Origin: Symsagittifera roscoffensis
Lineage: Eukaryota; Xenacoelomorpha; Acoela; Convolutidae
DNA: 64,000 nt
Assembly (NCBI RefSeq): GCF_963678635.1
Contig: NC_087063.1
Location: forward strand, 6,914,386 to 6,978,385
Direction of reading: 5' to 3'
In this document: in pieces, positions 48,401-57,059 of the stretch
How positions within the stretch are numbered: the first letter of the stretch is position 1
How the letters are laid out: every line of letters begins with the position of its first letter
Position numbers and translations under genes: made by a program
The notes under the pieces: generated by a model
Databases searched by the model: none
What the model was told of the DNA's origin: nothing
The model's input: only the letters and a program-made list of their open reading frames with translations

Positions 48401-50143
48401 TTTCAATCGGACAATGGAACAGCTTTCGTAGGAGAGCTTACGAAAGAGCTTATGAGACGCTCACAGGTCGCTCAGGCTCACTCCACGACATACCACCCGC
48501 AGACGAATGGCTTAGTGGAAAGACAGCATAGGACGTTAGTGTCGATGCTGAGAGTATATTGTTCCAGGTACATGACCGATTGGGACAGATACCTTCCACA
48601 GGTGATGGGGGCATATAACAGCACGCAACACTCCACCACTGGAGTCAGTCCACACATGATGCTAACTGGCCACGAAAAGTCTTTACCCTTAACCTTCTTC
48701 TACCCAGAATATGAGGGAAAGAAAACATCCCCACAGGTCTACGTGAGGGATGTGATCAGACGCCAACAGGAGTTGAACGACTTGTGTAGACGAAACACTC
48801 AGCAGGCACAGGCAAGGCAGAGGAAAGGATTCGACAAGAAAGTAGCTGGTGCAAAGGTTTACTCGGTGGGAGACTACGTATGGGTATTTCAGAACGTTAT
48901 ACCACCGAAAGGGACAAAGAAGCTTCTGAAGAAGTGGAGGGGACCCTTCATGATTACAGAGGTGCACCAAGAGGGACGCTTTTATAGACTGAGTACTGGC
49001 CGAGCCGCCCACTACGAGAACATCAAGCCACACAATCCATCGACAGAAGACTGGTGTATACCTGCAGACATGGAAGAAGGGGATTATCTAATGATGGATC
49101 CTGCTTGTGAGGTCAATGAAAAAGGCACCAGGCAGAAGAACGATGGAAATGAAATCGTAGAGGAAGGTACGGATATACCGCTGGACCTGGATCCAGACGA
49201 AAAGATCGAAGCGGACGATGAAACCTTACCCTACGCAGAAGAGGATTGGCAGGATCCCGAACAAACAGAGGTTCCCAAGAACTTGGAAGCAGATCTTCCG
49301 TTCACGATGCAGACTCGTCAGAAGGACGGGACGAGACCAAGAAAGAAGTACAATCCTTACGGTGACGACTTTGTAGTGGATAGGATAGATCTAATGAAAA
49401 TAGTGGAGGAAGTAGTGGGTTTAGAGGAGATAACTGTGTCACAAGACATTGACATAGTCAATGATCACAACGATGAGTGGGTTGACGACTGGTCGAAACC
49501 GGAGGTAGAATTTGACGATGAGCAACAGCAGTCATATGAACAAGACCAGACGAACCTGCGTGTCCTAGAGTGGCTGAATGACATGACCTCGGATCCAGAG
49601 AAGACCAGCGTCACGATTCAAGATGTAGATCGTGAAAGCATGAAATACATCAAGACTGAACGAGACGATCCGTCCTGGGCTGCCCAGGAAGGACGTTTAC
49701 TCATTCCAGCTGCTAATCTTGATCTAATACCCGGTATGCGATCGACGGGGACGCCGATGGATATTTTTGTCCGGGGAGTGGGGGTAGGACTTACCCACAC
49801 TGAAAACTTGATATTAAAAAAATTGAGAATAGCAAGAGAAACAGGAGACTTAGAAGCAGAAACAGGCGAAAAACCTAAGAAACCTGACATAGGCAGGGTA
49901 GTTGAGTCATATTTTAACTTACCAAATGAATATTCGAGTAACATAGTACTAACAGATAGTGATTTCATACTCACAAACAGAACATGTGCGATAGCAATCA
50001 CCGCAGACATGAGTTTTAGGACGGCGCTAGCGGCAGATTTTAAGAGGGAATACAAAAACGTGGAATTCCTTTGGAAGCAAAGACCAGGGATAGGGGGCGT
50101 AGTAGCCTTACCCCCGGCGGTGTCGCAGATACCGGGAAAGTAA
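45302..50143 (+). CDS. pol: Pol: reverse transcriptase, RNase H, integrase, start of macro-like domain
   Basis: 45302 is a GTG; the true join to the upstream frame is near 45,395-45,401. RT carries FRYLN, LDLGSAFWQV and the active-site YVDD (45719-45730). RNase H begins at DTDAS (Asp 46163). After a linker with three LSGE repeats spaced 22 residues (47,146-47,290) comes integrase: HHCC finger at about 48,034-48,160, then Asp 48233, Asp 48410 and Glu 48518 with 35 residues between the last two, and a C-terminal KKWRGPF module. An acidic tail of about 270 residues follows, then the first half of a macro-like domain, cut by TAA at 50141-50143. All catalytic residues of RT and IN are present. Confidence 0.93.
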   Translation: MPSRNRNVAGIRHDRTLEIAVGLRGSNGEKERGQLRFCCDFRYLNAVTIKDAYPIPRIDESLSKLGDAKFFTTLDLGSAFWQVPLRKKDREKTGFACELGLYQWKRMPFGLCNATATFQRLMAQALTRVTKKYGNLVMCYVDDVVIATPTLADHIDRLDEVFGCMKRAGLKCKPSKCEILRDSIKYLGRMVDRHGVRPDPEAVEAVLTWKAPRTDTQLMSFLGFANYYREFIKGYADKVYPMQKLMRNKGKKFEWNDEAQFAFENIKRELCEAPVLGMPTEKGMYVLDTDASVVAISGILHQEQEWNGRTVLRPIAYGSKVLSDTEMKYGAPKAEMFAVVTFVEKYRAYLGSAPFKLRVDNRALSWLKTYSMDQSYIGRWIVRLDGYHMIIEHRMRDKHQNADSLSKKTEFYERLEQKQANQAEIKEGFSFLEKETYEALPLTRWLDKSGHPILGHHELPVEKAAEMKILSKEDPIPLDLLLRSNLVQQELSRMNINSLSLLDKTVQVTPQVMRMLGGLLEREVTRDDPGWTAVLASLTVREKVKIMPSRRQHEENERDCRTVVQQLVSSIPQEILTSTSYGQKEQENGKQKKTVTFVERKEEGELVEQNLLQDYLSGEKDKEKDQRSQDQHPAQENLSGESEIDEKIPDEKQDLENKVLSGEFRWMRRKYRHDLEERADSSTTPLTDDNSESSRMNTYSDRDSTSGSELSELAIHTLLVETRARDLDREVYQDPDSDRYLIPSERVFDNAADDLQTIAVSKRSISLLPQKAVVRTDLLPFEQETQPLAKIWCVKMEEDTYQPNELNSQMRVMKTYLKARYRLSDLLRAQRNDRMTSNLKRWIENGSPDKGDLEEDSYRILRQYFMQKEGRLYLNKDGIVACKRREEDRVLYKYNAIVLPQLYQTELLFRSHDQMGHQGIDKVYQRILKRFEWPGMKKACEKWVIACLSCQQVKDPRKLRFPLQSIESSEFNEVVQIDHQKICMTDNGYNQVLVMIDHFTKYAEAVPCITASAEETCDHLINTWIARHGCPMTFQSDNGTAFVGELTKELMRRSQVAQAHSTTYHPQTNGLVERQHRTLVSMLRVYCSRYMTDWDRYLPQVMGAYNSTQHSTTGVSPHMMLTGHEKSLPLTFFYPEYEGKKTSPQVYVRDVIRRQQELNDLCRRNTQQAQARQRKGFDKKVAGAKVYSVGDYVWVFQNVIPPKGTKKLLKKWRGPFMITEVHQEGRFYRLSTGRAAHYENIKPHNPSTEDWCIPADMEEGDYLMMDPACEVNEKGTRQKNDGNEIVEEGTDIPLDLDPDEKIEADDETLPYAEEDWQDPEQTEVPKNLEADLPFTMQTRQKDGTRPRKKYNPYGDDFVVDRIDLMKIVEEVVGLEEITVSQDIDIVNDHNDEWVDDWSKPEVEFDDEQQQSYEQDQTNLRVLEWLNDMTSDPEKTSVTIQDVDRESMKYIKTERDDPSWAAQEGRLLIPAANLDLIPGMRSTGTPMDIFVRGVGVGLTHTENLILKKLRIARETGDLEAETGEKPKKPDIGRVVESYFNLPNEYSSNIVLTDSDFILTNRTCAIAITADMSFRTALAADFKREYKNVEFLWKQRPGIGGVVALPPAVSQIPGK

Positions 50144-50389
50144 TTATGCTTCTTGGTAACGAGGGCGACAGAGAAGCAGCACGTGGACCCAGAAAACCTA
50201 GTCTTGTCTTTGACGAGGCTGAGGGATTTCCTTGTGGAAATGGATGTGAAGGAGCTCTCGCTTCCGGTGTACGATCCAAACAGAGGAAGACTGCATCCTC
50301 GGGAATTGTACGCGCTTGTACACGTGATATTCTCTGATACGAACATACAAGTGTATCTACATAAGAAATATTACTTAAGTATAGGCTGA
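49940..50389 (+). CDS. macro-like (TARG1/OARD1-type) domain at the Pol C-terminus
   Basis: The Pol frame continues past TAA 50141-50143 without any shift to TGA at 50387. Read as one domain of about 150 positions, it follows the macro fold in TARG1/OARD1 order. There is a first strand and Asp (IVLTDSDF), a strand and loop (TCAIAITADM), helix (ALAADFKREY), a Gly-rich turn and strand (GIGGVVALPP), strand (CFLVTRAT), helix (PENLVLSLTRLRDFLV), strand and loop (ELSLPVYDPNRGRL), helix and a final strand (TNIQVYL). Macro domains bind ADP-ribose and some remove it from proteins. The positions I align with the catalytic Lys and Asp of TARG1 are not conserved, so a binding role is likelier than hydrolysis. 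The stop lies in the middle of the domain. Assignment is by eye and needs a profile search. Confidence 0.6.
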
Positions 50390-50790
50390 GTGATGTGCGA
50401 GAGGGTGTTAGGCCAAAGACCAAGTTACATGTAATATGTGATATGTGTGTTATGTTATGTTATGTTATGTGTTAGGTTATTAAGATCATGGGTAAGTAGG
50501 GGTTAGTGACCATGAACAACTAAATGACGATTTTGGGAATAGATCCAAAGTTTGGACTGTCCAATCTTAGGTCGAATTCCAAAATTTTAGAAACCAATTG
50601 ATTTTAATAAATTTTAGGACAAATATCTTTTTATCCGAACTGTCTTTAAGCAAATTTTAACGATGTATGTTAAGGTGAAATTGACAAGTGTGACATTCGT
50701 GATTTCTTTTCTAGATCCTGATTGATCATTTAAATTACTCACTTGAGTCAAATTATCAAATCGAATCAAATCAAATTTGGAAAGAACAGT
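50390..50790 (+). promoter_or_regulatory. spacer between pol and accessory ORFs with possible splice acceptor
   Basis: Non-coding. It holds a tatgt-type microsatellite at about 50,440-50,475, a GTAAGT at 50492-50497 and a pyrimidine tract with AG (tttcttttctag, ending 50714) 77 nt before the next ATG. These could form a 223-nt intron, or the acceptor could receive a spliced leader. Either would give a subgenomic mRNA for the accessory ORFs. This is inference. Confidence 0.4.
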
Positions 50791-51321
50791 ATGGACAATT
50801 TCAACCTGGACGAATTGATGGACCTGGCAGAGGCATATGTGGGACCGATGGTAGATGCGATCTATCGTCGGCTGATCGAACGAGACTTCGCTCTGGAGGA
50901 CCCAGAGGTGGTCATGTTGCTGACCGCCCTGATCAACATCTTGGGGCACGACAACCGTGGGGACCGCCCCACGGAAGTCCTGTTGATGGCAGCATATGGA
51001 GAAAGAGGAGTACTAGACCGCCCGAACATGAGAGTGATGAGGTGGAGAAACGGGGCTCTCTCAGGGAGTGACTTAGCGAATGAGCCTGGGTTGGGAAGTT
51101 CTAGGACTTACCAACCAGGTGAGATGCCAATGCCCTCTAAGCCTAAACCTGGGCTGACGAGAATGCATAGGGAGATGAACAGCGAGGCGACCTCGTCTGG
51201 TTCACCACTGAGAGCGGCTGTGCCACCAAAAAGGGCGAAAGTAACACAGAAGGTTCAGACGAACCAAACCATACAAAATCGAAACAGAGATGAACATCAG
51301 ACACAGCGAAACTTATTGTAG
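50791..51321 (+). CDS. accessory ORF A, unknown function
   Basis: 176 aa from the ATG at 50791; the frame is open 48 nt further up, but only a TTG lies there. The first 90 residues look folded and acidic, with helices around LDELMDLAEAYVGPMVD and DPEVVMLLTALINILG. The second half is Pro/Ser/Arg-rich and basic, possibly a disordered nucleic-acid-binding tail. There is no signal peptide, membrane span or zinc motif. The final 32 nt overlap ORF B in the +1 frame. I do not recognise the family. Its position after pol is where env or other accessory genes lie in some gypsy-type elements. Confidence 0.65.
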   Translation: MDNFNLDELMDLAEAYVGPMVDAIYRRLIERDFALEDPEVVMLLTALINILGHDNRGDRPTEVLLMAAYGERGVLDRPNMRVMRWRNGALSGSDLANEPGLGSSRTYQPGEMPMPSKPKPGLTRMHREMNSEATSSGSPLRAAVPPKRAKVTQKVQTNQTIQNRNRDEHQTQRNLL

Positions 51322-52504
51322 ACCAGCAGGAGCACGATATTTGGTGGGTTCAACGTTGGCTCCAATGTGCAAGAGCAGGTATCCTGTACATTTCGTAGCT
51401 GTGGACGTGAAGAGTACAAGAACGATTGTGGATCAAGCCTTTTCAGTGTCGAAGTGTGTGAGGTTGGCGAGAATGTCTCAAAAGTCTTACGAGTTACTAT
51501 GTAAGATGTTCTCAGCAGTTCCAGAGAGAACCAAAGAAGAGTTGGAGTCAATACTAGGAAAGAAGTTCATGGGATATGTGAGCGGGAACTTCAGTGACTT
51601 TGAAAGACAGAAGCAGAAAGGATCAACTGTCACAGATTACAATGCAGTAGATGAGAATGATGAAATCCACCGAGTGATGATGGAAGTGGAACCATTGCTG
51701 GAAGCTTCGGGAAAACGTAATTGGAGGAGCATCATGTTGACGCATGATGAGTTTCCTTGCCACTGCTTGCTGCAGACCTGGTGGTATCCCAAGCGTAGTA
51801 ATCTGATGTTGATCTGGGACTCTGGAGAGCTGCTCTCCATGGGTTTACCAGATTCATCACAGCCCATAACAATAGTGATAGTGGGAGTTATGATGGCGAT
51901 ACGATGGCTGGAATCTCATGTTAGAGAAAATAATAGACAGGAGGCACCGACGAGAGAACAATTGCAGAAAATAGATTGTCTAAAAGATTTAGATCTTTTT
52001 GAGACAATGTGTAAAGTTCTGAATATTCCGATGGAAGTGAAGAAGATATGGGCAAGAAAACGATTGATGCCATGGTTTAGAGCTAACATGACTGCATGGT
52101 TGTACGAGTATGCGAAAAAGCATATGTCGAAGCATGGCAGAGTGTACAGTGAATATCAGCTGGACATTGGGGCAGGGGCTTTCAAGCGAGCTTTCGTGAC
52201 TCATCGGAATGCAGTGACCACCGCTGTGAAAAGAATTTCCAGAACGAGTGAGCGTAGTGGAAATGAGAAGGCAGAGATGCTGAAAGAAGATCTGGAGAGA
52301 AACGTGACGTTGTGTCTCCACAACAGCTTCTGTAGAAACAGAGAATCCAACGTGGATCCCCTACCTTGCTGTAAACAGAGGGTAGAAGAGCAGAAGTGTT
52401 GGAGGACGGCTTCCAACAGCGTCAGGATAGTCAACGACGTGCTACAAGACACGGAAACCGAAAGCGCGGAGTCAGCATCGCAGGAGGAGGGAATGGAACA
52501 TTGA
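51290..52504 (+). CDS. accessory ORF B, unknown function
   Basis: 404 aa from an ATG at 51290 inside the end of ORF A. It looks like a globular protein: mixed helix and strand with Trp-rich segments (LLQTWWYPKRSN, RLMPWFRANMTAWLYEY), a buried-looking stretch PITIVIVGVMMAIRWL, and many Cys in the last 70 residues (CLHNSFC, PCCKQR, KCW) that could bind a metal. The start with CRPAGARYLVG looks like a continuation, so ORF A and B may be made as one protein through a +1 shift or may be separate by reinitiation. There is no signal peptide, so a retroviral envelope is unlikely. The family is unknown to me. Confidence 0.65.
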   Translation: MNIRHSETYCRPAGARYLVGSTLAPMCKSRYPVHFVAVDVKSTRTIVDQAFSVSKCVRLARMSQKSYELLCKMFSAVPERTKEELESILGKKFMGYVSGNFSDFERQKQKGSTVTDYNAVDENDEIHRVMMEVEPLLEASGKRNWRSIMLTHDEFPCHCLLQTWWYPKRSNLMLIWDSGELLSMGLPDSSQPITIVIVGVMMAIRWLESHVRENNRQEAPTREQLQKIDCLKDLDLFETMCKVLNIPMEVKKIWARKRLMPWFRANMTAWLYEYAKKHMSKHGRVYSEYQLDIGAGAFKRAFVTHRNAVTTAVKRISRTSERSGNEKAEMLKEDLERNVTLCLHNSFCRNRESNVDPLPCCKQRVEEQKCWRTASNSVRIVNDVLQDTETESAESASQEEGMEH

Positions 52505-53308
52505 TGAATGGTCGAGAAAACAAGAGGCAACAAGAAAGAAAATTAGAAGAATTTAGAAATTTTAGAACTTCTAAACGACGAAAAAAGAAGAGAACAAAGA
52601 AATGATGAAGAAAAGTTAAAACTCAGATTTGTTTTATGTGTGTGAAAAACTCAAGTGAGAAACCAAGCAACCAAGTTGTAATTGAAGACTGAAACATTTT
52701 GTTGAGTTCTGAGATTGTTGCATTTATAAATTTGCATTTTGATTTTAGCAGAAGTGGCTTTAGAGACACTTATTATTTATTTAGAAAGGCTTGAGAAAAG
52801 AGTATATTTAAATATTCCAGCCTGCATGATTGTTTTTAATCACTTAAGAAAACTGATCACTTTGTGGTGACTTGAAAGACTTGAGTAACCTCTTGAAGAG
52901 GGAGGTTGATACATTGTTCCTTCTAACCACAAAGTTTCTTAGTTTTAATATTCAGGACAATAAACAAGCAAGATTTCCGAAGGGAAAAGCGTAGTAGGAT
53001 AATTTTAGCTTGTTGGTTGGCAGGACTGTCCTGCAAGCCAACACTTTTTAAATCTAAGAGAAAAAGTTTTAATCGGGAAATTGACACTGGAAGTCAGAAA
53101 ACATGTTTTATCTTAGGTCATATTCTCAATGTGCAGATTAATGAAAGAATTTGAAGGCTATAGTGATGTAGTATGATGCCATTTATATTCTGCAGTGAGT
53201 TGATATGACGTGGATAAAAGTAATTCCGTGCATTTTGTAAATTCTGTTCGATGACACTGTAACCATTTTACGAATATTGCGCGATTCAATGAGGACATTG
53301 ACCGGACT
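52505..53308 (+). other. 3' untranslated region with hairpins
   Basis: About 800 bp without a gene, between ORF B and the polypurine tract. It contains a 15-bp imperfect hairpin around ggcaggactgtcctgc (about 53,012-53,042) and 10-bp complementary arms at 52859-52868 and 52926-52935. An AATAAA (about 52,970) could act as a polyadenylation signal, though LTR elements normally use one in the LTR. Confidence 0.6.
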
Positions 53309-53320
53309 GTCCGGGGAGTA
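53309..53320 (+). promoter_or_regulatory. candidate polypurine tract
   Basis: GTCCGGGGAGTA lies directly before the 3' LTR, where the plus-strand primer should be. The purine run is short (CGGGGAG). The first ten bases recur four times inside pol at 47149, 47215, 47281 and 49769. Confidence 0.6.
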
Positions 53321-54243
53321 TGTGACATTCGACCAGAATGGCCAAAATGCAATCTATGCAGAATTCGGGATTTTAGCAGCAAGCCTTCCGAGTTAATGGT
53401 TTTGAAGGATTAACGATGTTATTCGGATGATTAGCAGAACGGTGAAGGTCAAGATATTCCCGTATTTTAAAATTTTAAGATTTCGAAGTGATGACGTAAC
53501 ATTTCTGAGAAATGCTGAAACGGCCATTTTAACAAAAAACGAGTGAAAAAACAGAACAACTTTTATCTGCGATTGCGAACAGTACGAAAATCGAGATTGA
53601 AAAACAACAACGAACTACAGAATAGCAGAGAGCGTTCCGAGTTGCAACTATTGTGCTGCTACAATAGTTGCAAGGCCGTTGCGAACAACGGTGAAGGGTG
53701 AAAACCAGCCTTCCGATTTATCGTGAACATGAGATTAAGGAGCTTGATTCGGCGGATTCAAGAATCCGGAAGGGTCTCGGGACGGAAACTTTTATTAACT
53801 CATATGAACTTTTAGCATCCTGTCATGTCCTGACTTGAATTTAACTAATATTTGGATTAGTTTTGACAAGGATGAGGTGCTAAGAGTTGGGGGGAAAGGG
53901 TTGTTCCATCTTCGATGGAGATGATGATTTTTATCTACTGAACAAAAACAATAGTAATATAATAAGTAGTAGCACTGTTTTTAGGAGTGACCTCGTGGTC
54001 TGGGGATACTGAGACCCAGCCATGAGCTCACTATTTTGCATGTAATTCAGTTAATTTGAGCGTTCTGGTCGAAGCCGGAGAACAGTGACGTTTTTGTCGA
54101 CCCGATGTTAGAAAAGACCACCGAAAAGTACTGGCTTGGTAAAGACGGTGAAAAACATGCAAAGCTCCTATTAGACGCTAGCCAGTCGTCTTAAGACTTA
54201 GTTTTGTTATCCGTCGATATGTATCTTCCGGGCGAATGTTACA
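53321..54243 (+). repeat. 3' LTR
   Basis: 923 bp, about 98.8% identical to the 5' LTR by hand count. It keeps both hairpins unchanged (53642-53673 and 53676-53691). Differences include one base fewer in a GTGGGGG run near 53,888 and three adjacent changes near 54,168. Confidence 0.95.
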
Positions 54244-54323
54244 ACCTCTGAAATATTTTGAACTTTCATTTTTCAAAATAACATGCTGATAAACACGCAG
54301 CGACTCTAGTTCAAAATTTAGAT
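54244..54323 (+). repeat. end of the plus-strand palindrome arm
   Basis: acctctgaaatattttgaac and following bases continue the arm interrupted at 37,060. They match in inverse orientation 55,007-55,083. Similarity stops after ctagttcaaaatt. Confidence 0.85.
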
Positions 54324-55006
54324 AAGTTTTGTGAATCCTACCTGTGAATATGGTCAATGGCTTTTGAAAGTTAGAGGTATAGTTCAAATATGGAATAAAA
54401 ATTTTTTAAAATATTGCAAAAAATGATTAAGATTATTACAAAAGCTTCAAAGGTATCAAAAAGAAATATGAATGAAAGTTTAAATATTGTTAAAAAGTTT
54501 ATGAAAATGTTAAGAATTATGTTGACTGATCGAGAGAAGAGCATTTAAGAAATGGCTTCTCGATCGAATATTTTTTGTTGTTTGAGGCAATTTTCAAGTG
54601 TGGTCGAATTATTTATTGGTTTTTTGTTGAGGGCTAATTTTATGGTGTTCGGGAGGTCTTCTTTTTCTTTATTTTTATTTGTCAAGTGATCTGGGGTATT
54701 GAGATTTTTATACTTTAGGCTAATTAAAATGGTCGTTCCTTTACTTTAGGCTAGTTTAACATTTTTGTTTGGAGGGAATTTGAGGTCTGAGTTGGGGAAA
54801 TTATGTTGATCTTTGGGTTATTAGATAAGGGAGGGTTATGATATTATGGAGATATTTATTTTAGTTGTCAAGTTGGAATGGTTTGCTTATTTTTGACCTG
54901 GAGGTCGTAAAGTTATACTTATAGATATGCCTGGAGTTTAATATCTTTCGTCTAATTGGTTTGTGTTAGAGTTATAGAAGGTGAGTGATTGAATGAATCC
55001 TATTGG
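54324..55006. other. spacer at the centre of the palindrome
   Basis: 683 bp of AT-rich and G/T-rich DNA with no gene. A small inverted pair (gatcgagagaag and cttctcgatcg, about 54,529-54,574) could form a hairpin. If LTR sequence of the minus-strand element exists in the window it should lie here, but I cannot define its ends. Confidence 0.4.
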
Positions 55007-55105
55007 CTAATTTTGAACTAGAGTCACTGCGTGTTTATCAGCATGTTATTTTGAAAAATGAAAGTTCAAAATATTTCAGAGGTGCAAAGATTATTAATTG
55101 TAAAA

Positions 55106-57056
55106 TTAAAGCTGTTTTTGAAATTCAACTTTCTTTAATATTTTAGATTGTGGGATGAATGTTTTATAGTTTTTGCGTGGTTGATTTCTAAGTCGTGATG
55201 ATCCTCTGTGTTCTGATTTGTCGACTTGTTCTTGGGGTATAATTTTTTCTGTCATTTTTCTATTTTTTCTTTCTTTTTGAGGAATATTTTGATCTAGCTT
55301 TTTTGTATTGTTTTTCGTTGTAGTTGATTTTTTATTTTGGTTTTCGAGGTGAATTTCATGTAGTTCTTTTGTATTATTTTCCGTATGCGGGTTATTTTGA
55401 ATAACTTTTAAACCTGTGAAGGAATATAACTGAGTTAATTCGCGTAGTGCGTATTCTTTTGGGTAATAAGGTAATAGATTGTTTCGATGTTGAACAATTT
55501 CTTTTTGGTCTGAGTCGGTGATTTTATATGTGACGTCAGTGGGTTTGGCAATTATTTGGTATGGTCCTTTACGAAGGGGTTGTAATTTTTTAGAAATTCC
55601 TTTTTGAGTGTTAAAATTGGATAATAAAACAAATGCTCCAATTTTTAAATCGGAGGCTGGTGTAAAGCGGGAACTTATTTGTTCATTAATGTTTTGCCTT
55701 TGTAACAAATTTTTTGTTACTTTTTGGTAATTTTCATTGTGTTTTTTATCTCTATTTAAAATCCATTCGGTGTGTGTACCGGAGGCTAATTTAAGAATTT
55801 GTGGGTGATGAAAATGATCTTCATCATGTGTGTGTAAAGGCAGGTTATAACAAATTGAGTCTTTATTCGGTTGACAATGACTTTGTGCAATTTTATGAGA
55901 GTTTGCTGTAAACATAATTGGTTTGCGTGGCTTTTGATTAAAAACCATTTCATATGGTGACATTCCTAGAGTTGTCGTGATTTGTGAATTATATGCTAAG
56001 GGAAATAGTTTTACATCTGCTGACCATTCGGTGTATCTTGTATCATTTCCATTGATGATACATCTAAGGTATTCTTGTAGTGAACGGTTCATACCTTCGA
56101 CTAAGCCGTTTGTCACAGTTTGTCCAAGGTGCATGAGATGTACGTCGTTTGTGTTTGATGTTATATAAATGACATAGTGTGATGATTTCATTATTTATGA
56201 ATTCTGTACCGTTGTCTGTAACTAAAATTTCGGGTAGTCCGAACTTGGCTATCCAGTGTTCATAAAGTGTTGTGTAAGCGTAATAAGCGTTACAATGTGG
56301 TACTTGGTTAAGTGCTACATAATGTGTAAATGCGTCAACAATTACCATAATGTAGGAGTTTCCTTCAGATGATGGTGAAATTGGTCCTTTTGTATCAAAG
56401 GAAATACGGTGGTTAAAGTATAAACTTTGTCCTTTAAAATCTTGTTTTTGTGCTGTTTGTTTTTGATTTGGATAAGGTTTATTCAGTTGACATACTATAC
56501 AATCATTGCATAGTACTTTTATCCAAATTGGTGCATTTGGGAAATAAAAATTTTGTATGAAATTTGAATATGTTTTCTCTGATCCAGAGTGTCTTTTAAT
56601 GTTTTGTGTATGTGAAATGTTAAAAGCTATAAAAATCATACTTAAAGGGAGACAGGGAACTGTAGATTCATTTAATTGGTATTCTAGAAGGCCTGTGTTT
56701 TCATTAATTGTTGTATTATTAAATTTTCGAAAATATCGGAGGAGTGTTTTATTTCCTAAAATTGTGGTATCTGCCTTTACGGGTTTAGTTTTATATTTGT
56801 GCCATGATTTTAGTTGTCTAAATACTGGGTCAAGATTTTGATATTGTTTCAAGGTATTAATTGTAATTTTATCAGTTGGGGGGAGAAAAATGTTTTCAAT
56901 TTCTAATTTAAATAAAGGAATTGTGTTAAGTGGGTCATGGAGGTCAAAAACTTGATTTATTGTGTATTTTGAATCGTTTGTTTGTGGTCCTGATAAATTT
57001 ATTTTATCAGTTAGATTTTCTTTTTCAATTAACGGAAAAAGGTCTTTTTTATGCGA
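55106..57056 (-). pseudogene. pol: integrase of the minus-strand element, frameshifted
   Basis: The integrase frame starts after TAA 57057-57059, which is also present in the inverted copy and so is older than the palindrome. The zinc finger has HTQNIKRH and CNDCIVC. Catalytic Asp residues are in FDTKGP (about 56,392) and VTDNGTEF (about 56,215), and Glu is at 56096-56098. A 10-bp insertion at about 56,111-56,120, absent from both inverted copies, puts the catalytic Glu in another frame. The rest (KGPYQII, RNNLLPYYP and a Lys/Gln-rich tail) is open to 55106. In the family this enzyme inserts the DNA copy into the genome; this copy cannot make it in one piece. Confidence 0.85.
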
Positions 57057-57059
57057 TTA

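Larger units (their letters stand above)
37060..54243 (+). mobile_element. 17.2-kb Ty3/gypsy-type LTR retrotransposon with macro domain and two extra ORFs
   Basis: LTRs at both ends start TGTGACA and finish TGTTACA. The internal order is primer site, long leader, gag, PR, RT, RNase H, IN, macro-like domain, two accessory ORFs, polypurine tract. The order of RT, RNase H and IN places it in the Ty3/gypsy (Metaviridae) lineage. Length is about twice that of a usual element. LTRs differ at about 11 of 924 positions by hand count, so insertion is fairly recent. Three breaks are present: two frame changes, both at AGGGGGC, and a TAA in the macro domain. The target is the inverted arm of an older element, and ACC or ACCT flanks both sides. 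Confidence 0.95.

Noticed and set aside
50092-50098. Third AGGGGGC in the same codon phase as a frameshift site
   Set aside because: A -1 shift here meets a stop at once, and the sense frame continues normally. It shows that the string can occur by ordinary Gly-Gly coding, which weakens the programmed-shift idea.
51290-52504. Accessory ORF B as a retroviral envelope
   Set aside because: No signal peptide, no C-terminal membrane anchor and no furin-like site are visible.
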